A stretch of DNA of 64,000 bases from Aphrophora alni (lineage: Eukaryota > Arthropoda > Insecta > Hemiptera > Aphrophoridae). Shown piece after piece: positions 11,119-23,500 of the stretch (its first letter is position 1; every line of letters starts with the position of its first letter). The notes beneath the pieces were generated by a model, which was not told the DNA's origin, did not search any database, and saw nothing but the letters and a program-made list of their open reading frames with translations. The translations under genes were made by a program, and so were the position numbers. Location of the stretch: contig OY740768.1 of NCBI GenBank assembly GCA_963513935.1, forward strand, positions 2,676,835 to 2,740,834, read 5' to 3'.

Positions 11119-12984
11119 TCAGAAGTAGTCAACCTCGTCACCATCAGGAACTGACTGCACTGCATCTTCTGTTACAAGTAGTAACTTCTCGTAGAATTCT
11201 TTTGACCCCTCATCTTCACAGTATTTTACGAGTCCTCTTAGGTCGTTATATTTTTCTTTGGCCAAGGGAAGGGGAGCGTGGTACGAGTCCTCAGGTTCTG
11301 GGATTTCTCGCAGAGGTGGCAGATGTTTCTTCAATCTAGCTTTATTTCGGTTTTGCTTTTCTTGTTCTGTCATATAAGCTGAGGAAGAGAAGAATGCCCC
11401 GAAATAAGTTTCTCTGTGTTCAATTGTTTTACACTTTGATTTATTCATTCTGAGCTGCTTCAAGGGTCTTACAGCAAAGCCAAACTTCTGTTTGTAACTT
11501 TTTCCAGCAAAAAACTCTCCCCATTTCTTAAACATAACCTGATCACAGGAAACAACATCGAAGGGTGAAGGGTTTAACCTGGCATGCGCAATAACTGCTC
11601 TCCAGGCATCAGGTGTCTCAGCTCTGGCACATTTTGGAATCAATGCCATGTTCTTATCAGTCTCCATGAAAGAGTGGCCACGAACTGGGTAGGTTATGGT
11701 GATCATTTCAAACATTTTCAATTGAGTTACTACATAGTGGAGGAATTGGATAACTGTGTGGTTTTTATTCTGGCCTCCACACGAATCTGCAAATATGTGA
11801 AGTACCGTGACATTCTTGTCCACAAAGTTGTTGAAACAATGAAACAGCATAGAGACAACATCATCTGATCCCTTTTTGGCGATTGTCTGATCGTATGTAT
11901 ACATTACTGATTTGCCAGATGACAAAAAGTGGACATTGAAAATGTAAAAGGTCAATTGTCTTTTGAAATAAACTTCACTAGTTGTGATGTTTGGGGTAGG
12001 CAGATTTCTCCCAAAATCTATGGCGATGGCTTCTACATTTGGGGTTTTTCTACTTTCTTTTTTGGCTTTTCGTTTTAATTTATAAAAACGTTCGGCTTTC
12101 TTGAGGTGCAATTCACGTTCAAATTCTAGTTTCTTTAGCTCCTGTCCACTTCCTTCGGAAGAACTAGCCTGTCTTTCAATTGCAACAATCTTGGCTTTGT
12201 GCTCATCGCACCAACAGCACGTGTCGGTTCTAGGGTAACCAAAGCCTATATTAAAATTTGTCACAAATATTTGCCTAAACGATTCATATGATATTTCCAT
12301 CCCCACATGTTGGTTAAGAAATATGCCAAGAAGATCTTTAAGGTTGGTTTCTTCAGGTAAATAAACTTTATCTGAGTCATTTAAGCTGTAATGAGCTTTC
12401 CGTCCCTTAAGAGTTGCAAAAAAGTTCCTTACAGCTTTATGCAGTTGGTTATCCAATTTGTGGGGTCGGTTGAAATGTTTACCTCTTCCATCTGTAGGGG
12501 CATGGCCTGTTGTTCTAAGGGAAGTTTTGATGGTGTGAAGCCTGAATGGTTTTATGCCAAAAATAGCTTGAAATCCCTTAAAACATACCGGAACTTCTAC
12601 AGCATTACCATCCCTAACAACTCTGACTTTGTACGTGTAGGACGCTTCATTTACTCTTGCTTGGTCCTCGTTAACCCTAGGCCTACGCCGACTGACTGGA
12701 TGAAGTGATATGAGCCCTGAAAGATAGCTATTCTGAGCATTATAACCTCCTTCTCTGCCAATGTTATTAAATTGATTTATTAAAATGTTTCGCTCATGCT
12801 GTGAAATGTTTTTAAAACATTCGTACCTTTTGCAGTGGCAGTCCGGTCCAGTTTCTAAAGTAGAGTTTCTTAGAATCCGTGCTGTATCTATTAGTCTACC
12901 ACTTATCTTTCGTTTCTTAGTTAGTTTTGTTTCACCACCACGCACATTTTCATCACTGGAATCACCACTAGACTTATCAGACAT
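11119..12984 (-). CDS. DDE-like transposase with DSCGGQNKN motif
   Basis: The frame encodes 621 aa, uninterrupted, starting at an ATG shortly inside the right terminus. Visible parts are a Cys-rich N-terminal motif DCHCKRYEC (residues 48-56), a second Cys cluster TDTCCWCD (253-260), a charged predicted coiled coil (~280-312), and three candidate catalytic acidic positions. These are D323 in AIDFG, D400 in ADSCGGQNKN and D443 or E441 in GHSFMETDK. Such GQNKN proteins occur widely as uncharacterised transposon proteins in arthropods and cnidarians. It most likely cuts and pastes its own element. The intact frame suggests recent activity. Antisense frames overlapping it are shadows. Confidence 0.85.
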   Translation of the reverse strand: MSDKSSGDSSDENVRGGETKLTKKRKISGRLIDTARILRNSTLETGPDCHCKRYECFKNISQHERNILINQFNNIGREGGYNAQNSYLSGLISLHPVSRRRPRVNEDQARVNEASYTYKVRVVRDGNAVEVPVCFKGFQAIFGIKPFRLHTIKTSLRTTGHAPTDGRGKHFNRPHKLDNQLHKAVRNFFATLKGRKAHYSLNDSDKVYLPEETNLKDLLGIFLNQHVGMEISYESFRQIFVTNFNIGFGYPRTDTCCWCDEHKAKIVAIERQASSSEGSGQELKKLEFERELHLKKAERFYKLKRKAKKESRKTPNVEAIAIDFGRNLPTPNITTSEVYFKRQLTFYIFNVHFLSSGKSVMYTYDQTIAKKGSDDVVSMLFHCFNNFVDKNVTVLHIFADSCGGQNKNHTVIQFLHYVVTQLKMFEMITITYPVRGHSFMETDKNMALIPKCARAETPDAWRAVIAHARLNPSPFDVVSCDQVMFKKWGEFFAGKSYKQKFGFAVRPLKQLRMNKSKCKTIEHRETYFGAFFSSSAYMTEQEKQNRNKARLKKHLPPLREIPEPEDSYHAPLPLAKEKYNDLRGLVKYCEDEGSKEFYEKLLLVTEDAVQSVPDGDEVDYF

Positions 12985-13095
12985 AGTTTCTAAACAAAAA
13001 CCAAATTAAATAACACTAAACAGTGTAAACATCGTTTAACCTCAAGTCAGAATGAACGCAAACAAACAATAGCAGCACAGCTGACAGACGACGCG

Positions 13096-13107
13096 ACGCA
13101 TGCGCAG
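13096..13107. promoter_or_regulatory. NRF-1-like motif upstream of the transposase
   Basis: ACGCATGCGCAG lies about 110 bp upstream of the transposase ATG at 12984, embedded in gacgcgacgcatgcgcagctg. It resembles the host promoter motif at 10166. It would be a plausible promoter element for this transposon. Confidence 0.45.
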
Positions 13108-13333
13108 CTGATGAGATTGTGGACTGAGTTGTTTGTTCCCTTGTACCAACTGGACTCAGTTGTTTATTCCCCTGCATGACGAAACAAAATGCTGTAATAT
13201 TTCGTTACTGAGCTGTTTGTTCCCCTGTACACTTCACAATGTGATTCGGTGGTTTCTAACCAATCAAATGCAATCTTAAACTGAAATTGGTACAAATTGG
13301 ACTGAGTTGGTTTTTCCCCTGCACCCTTCAATT

Positions 13334-14335
13334 GGTATGTCCCAGGGATGCATGCTTTCACCACTTCTTTTTATAATGGTGATTGACCATGTGTTCTGAA
13401 AGATATTGAATGAACATCTTAGAGGATCTGAACTTTTCAGACGATTGTCTTTTGTCTCGAAGATAACAGGATATAACAGAGATGTTGTAGGATTTGGTAG
13501 AGTAGGCTTAAAGATTAATATATCTCAGAATTAATAAAATACTTGAGGAAGCGTTTATAGAAGTGGAACATGTAGAGGAATTTGCTTCTCAGGAAGATTA
13601 ATAGCCAATTATTGACGAACATATAACTGGTTTTGTTCAGCTGGTTCCAATTTGGAGATCGATTCAGTAAGAGTAAAGATAAGATTATTCCAGACAATGT
13701 TAAATCTGTCCTCATGTACGGCTGTTGTAGGAGCCTGAAGTATCTGAAAGGGGTTAAGCAAAACAACTCAAGTCTATGTAAATAAGTATTTGATAGTAAG
13801 GTATCTGATGCGTTTGTTGTCAGTCACTTCGGTTGCGACTTGAGATCATCGTGGTTTGGTCTTTAGTTGCGGTTTGGGTTGGGAAAAGATTGTAACCACA
13901 GTTCTAATCGGATTCTAACGTTCGGCAAGTAAAGTGAGACGCGATAACCCAGACGTCCAGACAGTCGACTCTGTGGACTTAGAGAAAGATTGACGTCAAA
14001 TCACTAAATTTCACATTTGATTCTCAAATTAACATAAGATACCCCACCAATCGTCGCAGATGGCCTCTAGTAATTTCAAATCTGCAACCCTGGAAATACA
14101 CCAAATCCCTATTCTAATCAAAAATAAAAGTAACTAAAGTAAAATGGTAAGTCCACACGCTGAGGAAAAATGAATCAGAAATTATAAGAACGGTGTTGGA
14201 ATGGAATCCTCAAATACAGAGAAACAGGGAAGAGCCTGGAATCGTTGAGATTGGTAGGAAGGACATCGGGAGAGGTGAAGTCGATAGCTGCACTATATTC
14301 TTCGGAGGAATGATGACTTTGAGTATAGACTCTTC
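13334..14335 (+). pseudogene. Degraded LINE reverse transcriptase relic
   Basis: Pieces of a non-LTR retrotransposon ORF are readable with frameshifts. They include GMSQGCMLSPLLFIMVID (RT domain, from ~13336), VGLKIN (~13505), FVQLVPIWRSI (~13630) and LRKNESEIIRTVLEWNPQ (~14160-14215), all characteristic of the C-terminal half of insect endonuclease-reverse transcriptases. About 300 bp in the middle (13790-14110) has no recognisable LINE match and may be an insertion. The DNA transposon to the left interrupts its 5' side. Confidence 0.7.
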
Positions 14336-14690
14336 TTAAATTATTGGGATTTAATACTTTCTTTGGAGTAGCTTATGATGTACAATGTTTTATTTTGAAG
14401 TACGATCATAGTTAGATGGTGGTGAAAAATCCGAACATTGTCAATTCTGCACAATATGTACAGGAAACAACACTTTTGTTTGATAAAATAACCTGTAATG
14501 TTTTAATAAGTAATTAATTGCATTGTTCAGACCCTAATTAGGGCCATCTACCTGGAGTTGTTTTTATCTACAATTTATTTTTACACATACAAATTAATTT
14601 TTTTCCTTCTTACTGAAATAAAACTAATTATCGCAATTAAATTTGTTAATATTAGAAATTCTTCTTATACAGAGCGTTTTAGTAATGTAC
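14336..14690. other. Non-coding AT-rich stretch
   Basis: Nothing recognisable between the LINE relic and the GC-rich island that follows. Confidence 0.4.
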
Positions 14691-14699
14691 TTTAAGAGT

Positions 14700-15150
14700 T
14701 TCTAAAATAACTAGTTACTAGAACTAGGAGTGCCGATGTACGTAGAGCCTTTCGGCACAACACCGACACCCATCCCAAAAAAGAAGGAGAATATCCACTA
14801 CCAGCAGCACCACTCCCACCACTAGTCCAACCTCTCACGCATGGGTGACGGAGCAAAGCTCCGCCAGGGCTCCCATGCTCCGTAGTACCATTTTTAGCCA
14901 TGGCTGATTACTCAGCTTCGCTCCGATACCCAGAATGGTCGCGGGCCCGTGGATGCAAACAGATCACCATTCACAACCCCTACGGTTTTGGTGTCCCTTC
15001 ATGTTCCGTCGGGGACTTAACGAAACACTCCAGGTCACCTGGTCTTACGTACCCACTCACGCATTCACTCGACTGTTTCCCCCATACATTCCCTCACACA
15101 TTCTTCCCTAATAAATCTGTAACACTTCACGCCCTATTCCCTACAATACC
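14700..15150. other. GC-rich island of unknown origin
   Basis: Base composition jumps well above the flanks. Open frames occur on both strands: 69 codons on the minus strand (14692-14901) and 133 on the plus strand (14900-15301). They diverge from about 14900, where the sequence reads ttagccatggctgattactc. Neither shows a domain I know. It could be the 5' end of a retrotransposon or a fragment of foreign or organellar DNA. Confidence 0.35.
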
Positions 15151-15309
15151 CAGTGTTTTGGTAATGGGCGGAGATAAGTCAGCTGTCAAAATAAAGAAAA
15201 ATGTTCCTCTAAACATATGTTCGGAAACGCTTCTTGTACACCAGCTATCCGCCATTTTTTTATTAAATTATTTATATCTCTATAATGGCTTAAACGATTG
15301 AGTTGAAAT

Positions 15310-16640
15310 TTTTTACACAGAACTAGTTGAAAAACATAACTTGTTCCAATAATCTCTTTCAGAATGAGGGCAGTTTATTATTTCTCTTTATTAAGTTTAT
15401 ACAAACAAGACGGTAAATCCTATATAATTCAAACTTTGGACTTATATTATAGGAAAAATATAGCGGTACAAAAAATGACGTAGGGGAAACACTATTGTGT
15501 TGAAAAAGTATTTTAGAAAATATTACTTGTAGAGTATCAAATAAAACTAGATGTTATTCTGATTATGACTATGTATGTTTATTTGACGAAGAAATTACTA
15601 TGTTGATACTAGCCCATTTAAAAGCCTTCGACTTTATAAAAGTAACTGTCCCTATAATGTCTACGGGCGCTAAGTTGTGGTTTTAGCAACGCTTGATCCT
15701 TTTATCCTGAGCTATCAGTTAATTGAATAAATTATATTTGACTATTGTATTTCATATTTTGTTTTAGATTTCTTTTATAAGTAAATTCTAACTGATAATA
15801 AAATTCCTAAATCACCGTGTTCGTAATATTTTTTTCTAATATAAAATAAAAAATAACTACTTAAAATACATAATCTAAATATCAATACAGTAGTTTTTAG
15901 AGTTCTCCTGCGTTTTGAAACACATTTAATCAATTTTCAAATATTGTTTGATTATCATTTTGTCCGTCTGAGACATTTTCGTCACTCATTGTAACAAAAG
16001 TGTTCTGGTTGATTTAAGAAATGTAAAGTGGGTTGAGTATCCTACGATTATTTTTTTTTTGAAAAAATCGTGTAATAGTATGGGGGGGTATACGTATTAT
16101 TTTGAGAATGGGTTGGTCTTTAAATTTCCTAAACTGTGCTGTTTTGTGTGCTTTGGAATCTTTACATTTTGAGAAATATCTGTGAGAGAAAGATGTGTGT
16201 AATGGGATTGATTTTCAATTAAATTGTATAAATAGAGTTTTACGAGTCTAATATTTTGTGGGTGAGGTTGATTTAAGTTCAGGTTGTACATATTTTGTCT
16301 CCTAAGTATAGATGAAATTATAAAATAGTATTGATCGATTACGAAATATAATATGTATTTAAATACAATTTTTTGCATAATTAATTAAAAGTCTCAAGTT
16401 GGTCAACTTATTTTTATCTCTATTTTTATAACGTATACCAAACTATAAACATTTCATACAAAACACTGTCAAAACAAATTGGTGTCCCAACTACATCTCT
16501 AAAACACCTAAGTCTCTTTATAACATACAAATGAAAACATAAATTAATAATTTAAACAGAGGTTTACAAGAAAAACGTTTCTATAATTTTGTAAGAAAGC
16601 AACTTTGTTTAAGTAAAATACAAGTTTTTAATTTTTTTTT
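15310..16640. other. AT-rich intronic DNA
   Basis: A 93-codon minus-strand frame at 16097-16378 looks low-complexity and is not supported. Nothing else was identified. Confidence 0.4.
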
Positions 16641-16646
16641 TTGTAG

Positions 16647-16724
16647 GTATAAAACTTCAAGGTGTAGACACTCTACCAACAGTGCTAAAACAGCAGGATG
16701 AATACCATGCTACACTGCATAGAT
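16647..16724 (+). CDS. Second coding exon of the upstream ORF
   Basis: A polypyrimidine tract ending TTTTTTTTTTGTAG precedes the exon, and CATAGAT|GTAAGT, a near-perfect donor, ends it. It is 78 bp long and enters and leaves in phase 1, reading IKLQGVDTLPTVLKQQDEYH ATLHR after joining to exon 1. No stop occurs. It carries the same charged, probably helical composition as exon 1. The next compatible acceptor that I can support is at 51348, about 34.6 kb downstream, which would make this a very long intron. Confidence 0.6.
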
Positions 16725-16968
16725 GTAAGTACTTAGAGGTTTTACATTTTTTGTCGGATAATTTTAAATAAAAGTCCAATTTATAACTCTTAGGAAACAT
16801 AATTGACTGTTTACTTACGCTTCAGTTTATAATAGTGTTTTTCTTCCTATTCAAATTTACTGTATGTCCAAAAAATTTTGAAATTTTAAAAATGTTTTCT
16901 GGTGTAAAAAACGATGTTTCGACATGTTCACTTTAGCTCCATTTAGCCTACGGATTAGGATAATTACG

Positions 16969-17300
16969 TTTTGAATTTATTTCTTCGTCACCTAATCCTA
17001 TGATCATTTGTCTTAATTAAAGATGTTACATGTTATTCTTAATAGTGGTTTCGGGCATTGTCCATCATCAGTTATGACTAAATAAAATAGCAGACACCAG
17101 TATAACAAACAAAACGAACACTGTTCTTCAAACGACCTTTAGACGGTTGCTTTTGTTTGTTATATTGTGCTCTGTTTTTTTTATTTAGACATAACTGATG
17201 ATGGACAAGGCCAGAAACCACTATTAAGAATAACATGTAACATCTTTTAATAAGACAGACATAGGTTTAGGTGACGAAAAAACACATTCAAAAAGGTAAA
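16969..17300. repeat. Foldback element with divergent hammerhead-like half motifs
   Basis: Arms of about 150 bp at 16969-17120 and 17150-17300 are inverted copies sharing cttcgtcacctaa, agatgttacatg, ttcttaatagtggtttc and catcatcagttatg. Each arm contains CTGATGA, a short GG...CC hairpin and GAAACC (plus strand at 17195-17218, minus strand at 17048-17071), pointing outward. No cleavage triplet follows, so this is at most a partial hammerhead. Confidence 0.6.
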
Positions 17301-18499
17301 TTCACTGTTCCCTCCCTTAAATGGGGTGTTTTTTTTTTAAACAGATAACTTAAAAATTGTAAATATAAAGTCCCATGGTAATTTTGTAGGTTTTCTTTAT
17401 ATAGATAAAAAATGTGTAAATTAAAGGTTGATTTAAAAGAAAATATCAAATATAAAAAATTACATTTTACTATATTGACGTAACTGTTTTTTTAAGAACT
17501 TTAGAGAAATTACTATTTAACATCTCAATGGTAATATACAAAGTACAGGGTGTGCCAAAATATGTATATTTTGGTTTTCCATTTTAAATGTAGTGTAAAT
17601 TCTCAATTCAAAGTAAAAGATGAATTTTCCTAACTGTATTATTTTCTTTGAAAGACACGATTTAGATAAAAAGTATCCTTTTCATTGAATACTGTAAGTA
17701 ATCACATCATTCATACAATTTAAAATACATCAGATATTTTGTCCTTTTATTCATTGTCTAGAGAGAAAAACTTAAGAATGTTTGAAAAGTTATATTTGAC
17801 TGGCACTGGAACAAGATAGTTTGCTATAGTTGAAGGATTGTTTCTATTAAATAGGGGTTGCATTAAAAATGTTCTTAGTTTATACGTTGAACATCTGTTC
17901 AAGTACTTACTGAACACCCTGTGTAAAAATTCAAGAATTTAATATTGTCGTTTTCTACAAATGGTTGTTCAACAAATTTCCGCCTATGACTTCCATTTTG
18001 ATAACATCTTTACGTCATTTTGATAAGAAAATGGTAAGATTGTGAACGGCAGTTTATCTTAGTATGTACATCCTTTATATTTAAAATCACGATCTAAAGA
18101 TACATTTAGTATAAAACAGATTTGTATGTACAATTTATAAACAGAGTGTCTAGAAAATATTATCCCAAATTTTATTAGGAAAATAAGAAAAAAGTTACCA
18201 ATAAACATAAGTCCGGAAATGATTCGAATTATCCGCCATTTTGTTTTGTTTTACTAAACACTTAATACTTTTGGAAATAGAAAAGATATTGAGCTCAAAT
18301 TTGGTTTACATATTTGTTACGCAACCTTTTACCCCTGTTTATCGAGTCATCAACTAAAAACCAAAAAATTTGTGGTAGATATGTAAAATATTTCTATTTT
18401 CTGTTGAAAATCAACAAATAGCATGTTCTAACTGATTAAATTTAAATAGTCCATTAAAAAAAAAAACTTTTGTGTGTTCTAGTAAATTACCAAGAAGTT
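17301..18499. other. AT-rich DNA with a cacccgt/acagggtg-type repeat
   Basis: Words such as tacagggtgtgccaaaa near 17546 and gaacaccctgtg near 17911 in inverted orientation resemble the ends of dispersed elements seen again near 38705, 47950 and 48645. No coding sequence was found. Confidence 0.35.
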
Positions 18500-18640
18500 C
18501 TCAGCTAACCTATGACGTAGAATGAAACCAAAAATATCTTCCTTATCTGAAGGAACTAAAAGTAGTAAATTTTGTGTAAAACTTGCAAATTACTAGAAAA
18601 ATTAATTGTTCACTAAATATCGCCACTTGACCTGCCACAT
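18500..18640 (+). repeat. Dispersed repeat family R2, copy 1
   Basis: The segment containing atatcttccttatctgaagg and agtagtaaattttgtgt is repeated almost exactly at 28340-28450. Flanking AT-rich sequence with gccgccatattg words probably belongs to the same family. Confidence 0.6.
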
Positions 18641-20109
18641 TAGTGACAAAATCTATTTTGTTGTTTTTTCAAAAGTTGGTATTACACTCTATGTTGCAAT
18701 TTTATTTCGGTGAAACTGTTGAGTACAGAAAATCGACCTCTGAAACGGTTAAATTTTTTTTTCACTATTTAGAGCCTCTGTAGCTCCTAAAATACACAAG
18801 AATAAAAAGTCATAAATATATTGTGTAGAATGATTCTAAAATCATCGTAAAAAATAGGTGTTTCTAAAGAAATTTTAAAGTTGACCGCCATATTGAAAAA
18901 AAAATATATCAAAATTTTAAAACCTCCAAATCAGACAACCTCAAAAATTGAGGGGAGTTAACATTTGACTTTTTTTAATCAAGTAAAACAGCTGGTACAC
19001 TTAGGCCTAAAGTTTAATGATTTTTATACTATTGTTAATTTCCCAGCATTATTAGTGGTTAATTAAACTGAGTTAATTGTTTTAAAAATATCATTAACCA
19101 CATTAAAGGAAGCATTTAAGTATGATTGCAAAACAAACATTTGAAAATCTTTAAACAGTCTATTAAGGTTATTGTTATTATTTAATTTATCATTAAAACT
19201 ATTTTTAACTCTGTCAGTTTGTATGCTCCTTATATTGATTTTAAAATGTGTTTATTTTAAACCTAATAAGCGTGTATATAATACAAAAACTTTAATTAAA
19301 CTAATTTAAAAAAACCCCCAATAAAATGAAGTTGGTCCCATTCTAATTTGAAATCCAACAGTTTAGTCTAATTTTAAACAAAAGTTGAAAGATCGCATGA
19401 TTTTGGCACGAATGAGTAAAACGCGATGGGAGGGGAGGTGAAATCAGTACTGGAAAGAGACATACCCAAAGCGTTGCGCGAATTCCAGAAGTCCAAACAT
19501 GCTCCGAGTAGCCTACAACACACAAAACTGCTTCTAAGTGGAGAGCGCGTACATTACTGAGCGTCTATTTCTGAGAAACGGGTCACCCAGACTTCAACCT
19601 AGTTTTGCCCAGTCTAACATTGTATGCGTACACTATATTGTTATCTGTGTGTTGATTTAAAGTTGATATTGGTAAATTTAGGGAATTTTTACGTGAAAAC
19701 GACGCAGAAATCACGTCGGCCTTGGCAAGACCGCCTACTGTTTGAGCGTGGGTAGGGAATTCATAACATTCTCTGCGCATAATCCAAGGTTTGTTCCCGT
19801 ACTCTTGAACTTTGTTTACGGAATTGTATATGGAGACAATGACCCTAAATGTAGTTTTAGATATGTTGAAAATAAAATTTACAGTGAAAAAAATATATTT
19901 TAGGTATAAGACTGATTCAAAACCTTAACCAAATTTAAGGAAATTATTGTTTGTAAAAAAATGTCTATAAATATACGTGCCAAAACGATTATGTTTGTTA
20001 AAATATGTATTTTTCTTACCAAAAAGCTATACGGGTGATTGACAATCGCAAAAAAATTCCCACCTACAATTTTTTATTAATCTTAGCGTTTTCTCGCCTC
20101 GGTAAACAG

Positions 20110-20425
20110 AAAAGGTGATTTTAAGCACGACTGTTACACAATACAGAGTGTACTTATATAAAACCCTATTGAAACTGAAGTGAGTATGTAAACATGGCGG
20201 CCATATTAAACAGATTTGTCTCAATTACGAATACACACAGAATTAGATAAACATTTTCAGATTTCAATTCTGCAATGGTACCAATTCCACTTCTCTACGA
20301 TGATAAATAGCAAAGTTATTAAGAATGTAATTCAAACCCTGACTACTCAAGAAAATGTGATAATTTGTAGAGATCATAATGAGTGGAGGGTTACTTTAGA
20401 TGAATCCCGTTAGACAATGACACAA
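20110..20425 (+). repeat. Dispersed repeat family R3, fragment
   Basis: The ordered words aaccctattgaaa, atggcggccat, cagatttcaattc, tagcaaagttatt and aagaaaatgt match segments at 27140-27600, 53230-54198 and 55360-56490. Confidence 0.6.
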
Positions 20426-20576
20426 TCCAATTAATTTAATCAAAACTAAGAAGCCCGTTGGGCTTAGCCGACGTCAAATTTTGTATCTCGATATCCTAAA
20501 AATTTTAAGAAAAAAACATAATAAGACGCACTAGAGAAGGTAAAGCGTTTAATTGTGTGAGATATAGTTAACCTAA

Positions 20577-23500
20577 AAATAATTTAAAACAGCTGTTGTA
20601 AATTCTCAAACAAAACAACAAAATAAAACAGATTTGAGAATTAAAACCCTTTAATTGTGTCAAATGTAAGCAATCAACCACAACACAACGTGAATCTGTA
20701 TAAATAAAGTGAGCATTATATAAGTTAACCTAAAAATAATTTAAAACAGCTGTTGTAAATTCTCAAACAAAACAAAAAAATGAATTTTTTTGAGAATTTA
20801 AACCCTTTAATTGTGTCAAATGTAAGCAATCAACCACAACACAACGTGAATCTGTATAAATAAATAAAGTAAGCGTTATTTAAGTTAACCTAAAAATAAT
20901 TTAAAACAGCTGTTGTAAATTCTCAAACAAAACAACAAAATAAAACATATTTGAGAATTTAAACCCTTTAATTGTGTCAAATGTAAGCAATCAACCACAA
21001 CACAACGTGAATCTGTATAAATAAAGTAAGCATTATTTAAGTTAACCTAAAAATAATTTAAAACAGCTGTTGTAAATTCTCAAACAAAACAACAACATAA
21101 AACAGATTTGAGAATTTAAACCCTTTAATTGTGTCAAATGTAAGCAATCAATCACAACACAACGTGAATCTGTATAAATAAATAAAGTAAGCGTTATTTA
21201 AGTTAACCTAAAAATAATTTAAAACAGCTGTTGTAAATTCTCAAACAAAACAACAAAATAAAACATATTTGAGAATTTAAACCCTTTAATTGTGTCAAAT
21301 GTAAGCAATCAACCACAACACAACGTGAATCTGTATAAATAAAGTAAGCATTATTTAAGTTAACCTAAAAATAATTTAAAACAGCTGTTGTAAATTCTCA
21401 AACAAAACAACAAAATAAAACAGATTTGAGAATTAAAACCCTTTAATTGTGTCAAATGTAAGCAATCAATCACAACACAACGTGAATCTGTATAAATAAA
21501 TAAAGTAAGCGTTATTTAAGTTAACCTAAAAATAATTTAAAACAGCTGTTGTAAATTCTCAAACAAAACAACAAAATAAAACATATTTGAGAATTTAAAC
21601 CCTTTAATTGTGTCAAATGTAAGCAATCAACCACAACACAACGTGAATCTGTATAAATAAAGTAAGCATTATTTAAGTTAACCTAAAAATAATTTAAAAC
21701 AGCTGTTGTAAATTCTCAAACAAAACAACAACATAAAACAGATTTGAGAATTTAAACCCTTTAATTGTGTCAAATGTAAGCAATCAATCACATCGTGAAT
21801 CTGTATAAATAAAGTAAGCATTATATAAGTTAACCTAAAAATAATTTAAAACAGCTGTTGTAAATTCTCAAACAAAACAACAAAATAAAACGTATTTGAG
21901 AATTTAAACCCTTTAATTGTGTCAAATGTAAGCAATCAATCACAACACAACGTGAATCTGTATAAATAAAGTGAGCATTATATAAGTTAACCTAAAAATA
22001 ATTTAAAACAGTTGTAAATTCTCAAACAAAACAACAAAATAAAACATATTTGAGAATTTAAACCCTTTAATTGTGTCAAATGTAAGCAATCAATCACATC
22101 GTGAATCTGTATAAATAAAGTAAGCATTATATAAGTTAACCTAAAAATAATTTAAAACAGCTGTTGTAAATTCTCAAACAAAACAACAAAATAAAACGTA
22201 TTTGAGAATTTAAACCCTTTAATTGTGTCAAATGTAAGCAATCAATCACAACACAACGTGAATCTGTATAAATAAAGTGAGCATTATATAAGTTAACCTA
22301 AAAATAATTTAAAACAGCTGTTGTAAATTCTCAAACAAAACAACAAAATAAAACATATTTGAGAATTTAAACCCTTTAATTGTGTCAAATGTAAGCAATC
22401 AACCACAACACAACGTGAATCTGTATAAATAAAGTAAGCATTATTTAAGTTAACCTAAAAATAATTTAAAACAGCTGTTGTAAATTCTCAAACAAAACAA
22501 CAAAATAAAACAGATTTGAGAATTAAAACCCTTTAATTGTGTCAAATGTAAGCAATCAATCACAACACAACGTGAATCTGTATAAATAAATAAAGTAAGC
22601 GTTATTTAAGTTAACCTAAAAATAATTTAAAACAGCTGTTGTAAATTCTCAAACAAAACAACAAAATAAAACATATTTGAGAATTTAAACCCTTTAATTG
22701 TGTCAAATGTAAGCAATCAACCACAACACAACGTGAATCTGTATAAATAAAGTAAGCATTATTTAAGTTAACCTAAAAATAATTTAAAACAGCTGTTGTA
22801 AATTCTCAAACAAAACAACAACATAAAACAGATTTGAGAATTTAAACCCTTTAATTGTGTCAAATGTAAGCAATCAATCACAACACAACGTGAATCTGTA
22901 TAAATAAATAAAGTAAGCGTTATTTAAGTTAACCTAAAAATAATTTAAAACAGCTGTTGTAAATTCTCAAACAAAACAACAAAATAAAACATATTTGAGA
23001 ATTTAAACCCTTTAATTGTGTCAAATGTAAGCAATCAACCACAACACAACGTGAATCTGTATAAATAAAGTAAGCATTATTTAAGTTAACCTAAAAATAA
23101 TTTAAAACAGCTGTTGTAAATTCTCAAACAAAACAACAACATAAAACAGATTTGAGAATTTAAACCCTTTAATTGTGTCAAATGTAAGCAATCAATCACA
23201 ACACAGCGTGAATCTGTATAAATAAAGTAAGCATTATATAAGTTAACCTAAAAATAATTTAAAACAGCTGTTGTAAATTCTCAAACAAAACAACAAAATA
23301 AAACATATTTGAGAATTTAAACCCTTTAATTGTGTCAAATGTAAGCAATCAACCACAACACAACGTGAATCTGTATAAATAAAGTAAGCATTATTTAAGT
23401 TAACCTAAAAATAATTTAAAACAGCTGTTGTAAATTCTCAAACAAAACAACAACATAAAACAGATTTGAGAATTAAAACCCTTTAATTGTGTCAAATGTA

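Larger units (their letters stand above)
10488..13329 (-). mobile_element. Complete DNA transposon with 32-bp inverted repeats and AATT flanks
   Basis: The ends are inverted copies beginning GAAGGGTGCAGGGGAAAAAC, 32 bp long with one mismatch, flanked on both sides by AATT, which would be a 4-bp target duplication. Degenerate copies of the terminal word (ACTGAGTTGTTTGTTCCCCTG) recur inside the right end near 13122, 13152 and 13204 and inside the left end near 10707. They look like subterminal transposase-binding repeats. The single gene runs leftward. A 4-bp duplication fits the Sola superfamily, but that assignment is a hypothesis. It is inserted in a LINE relic, 22 bp past a host splice donor. 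Confidence 0.85.

Noticed and set aside
11584..13009. Three plus-strand frames opposite the 621-aa transposase
   Set aside because: Antisense shadows without independent support.
17195..17218. Active hammerhead ribozyme
   Set aside because: CTGATGA and GAAAC are present but no GUH triplet or complementary stem I follows.
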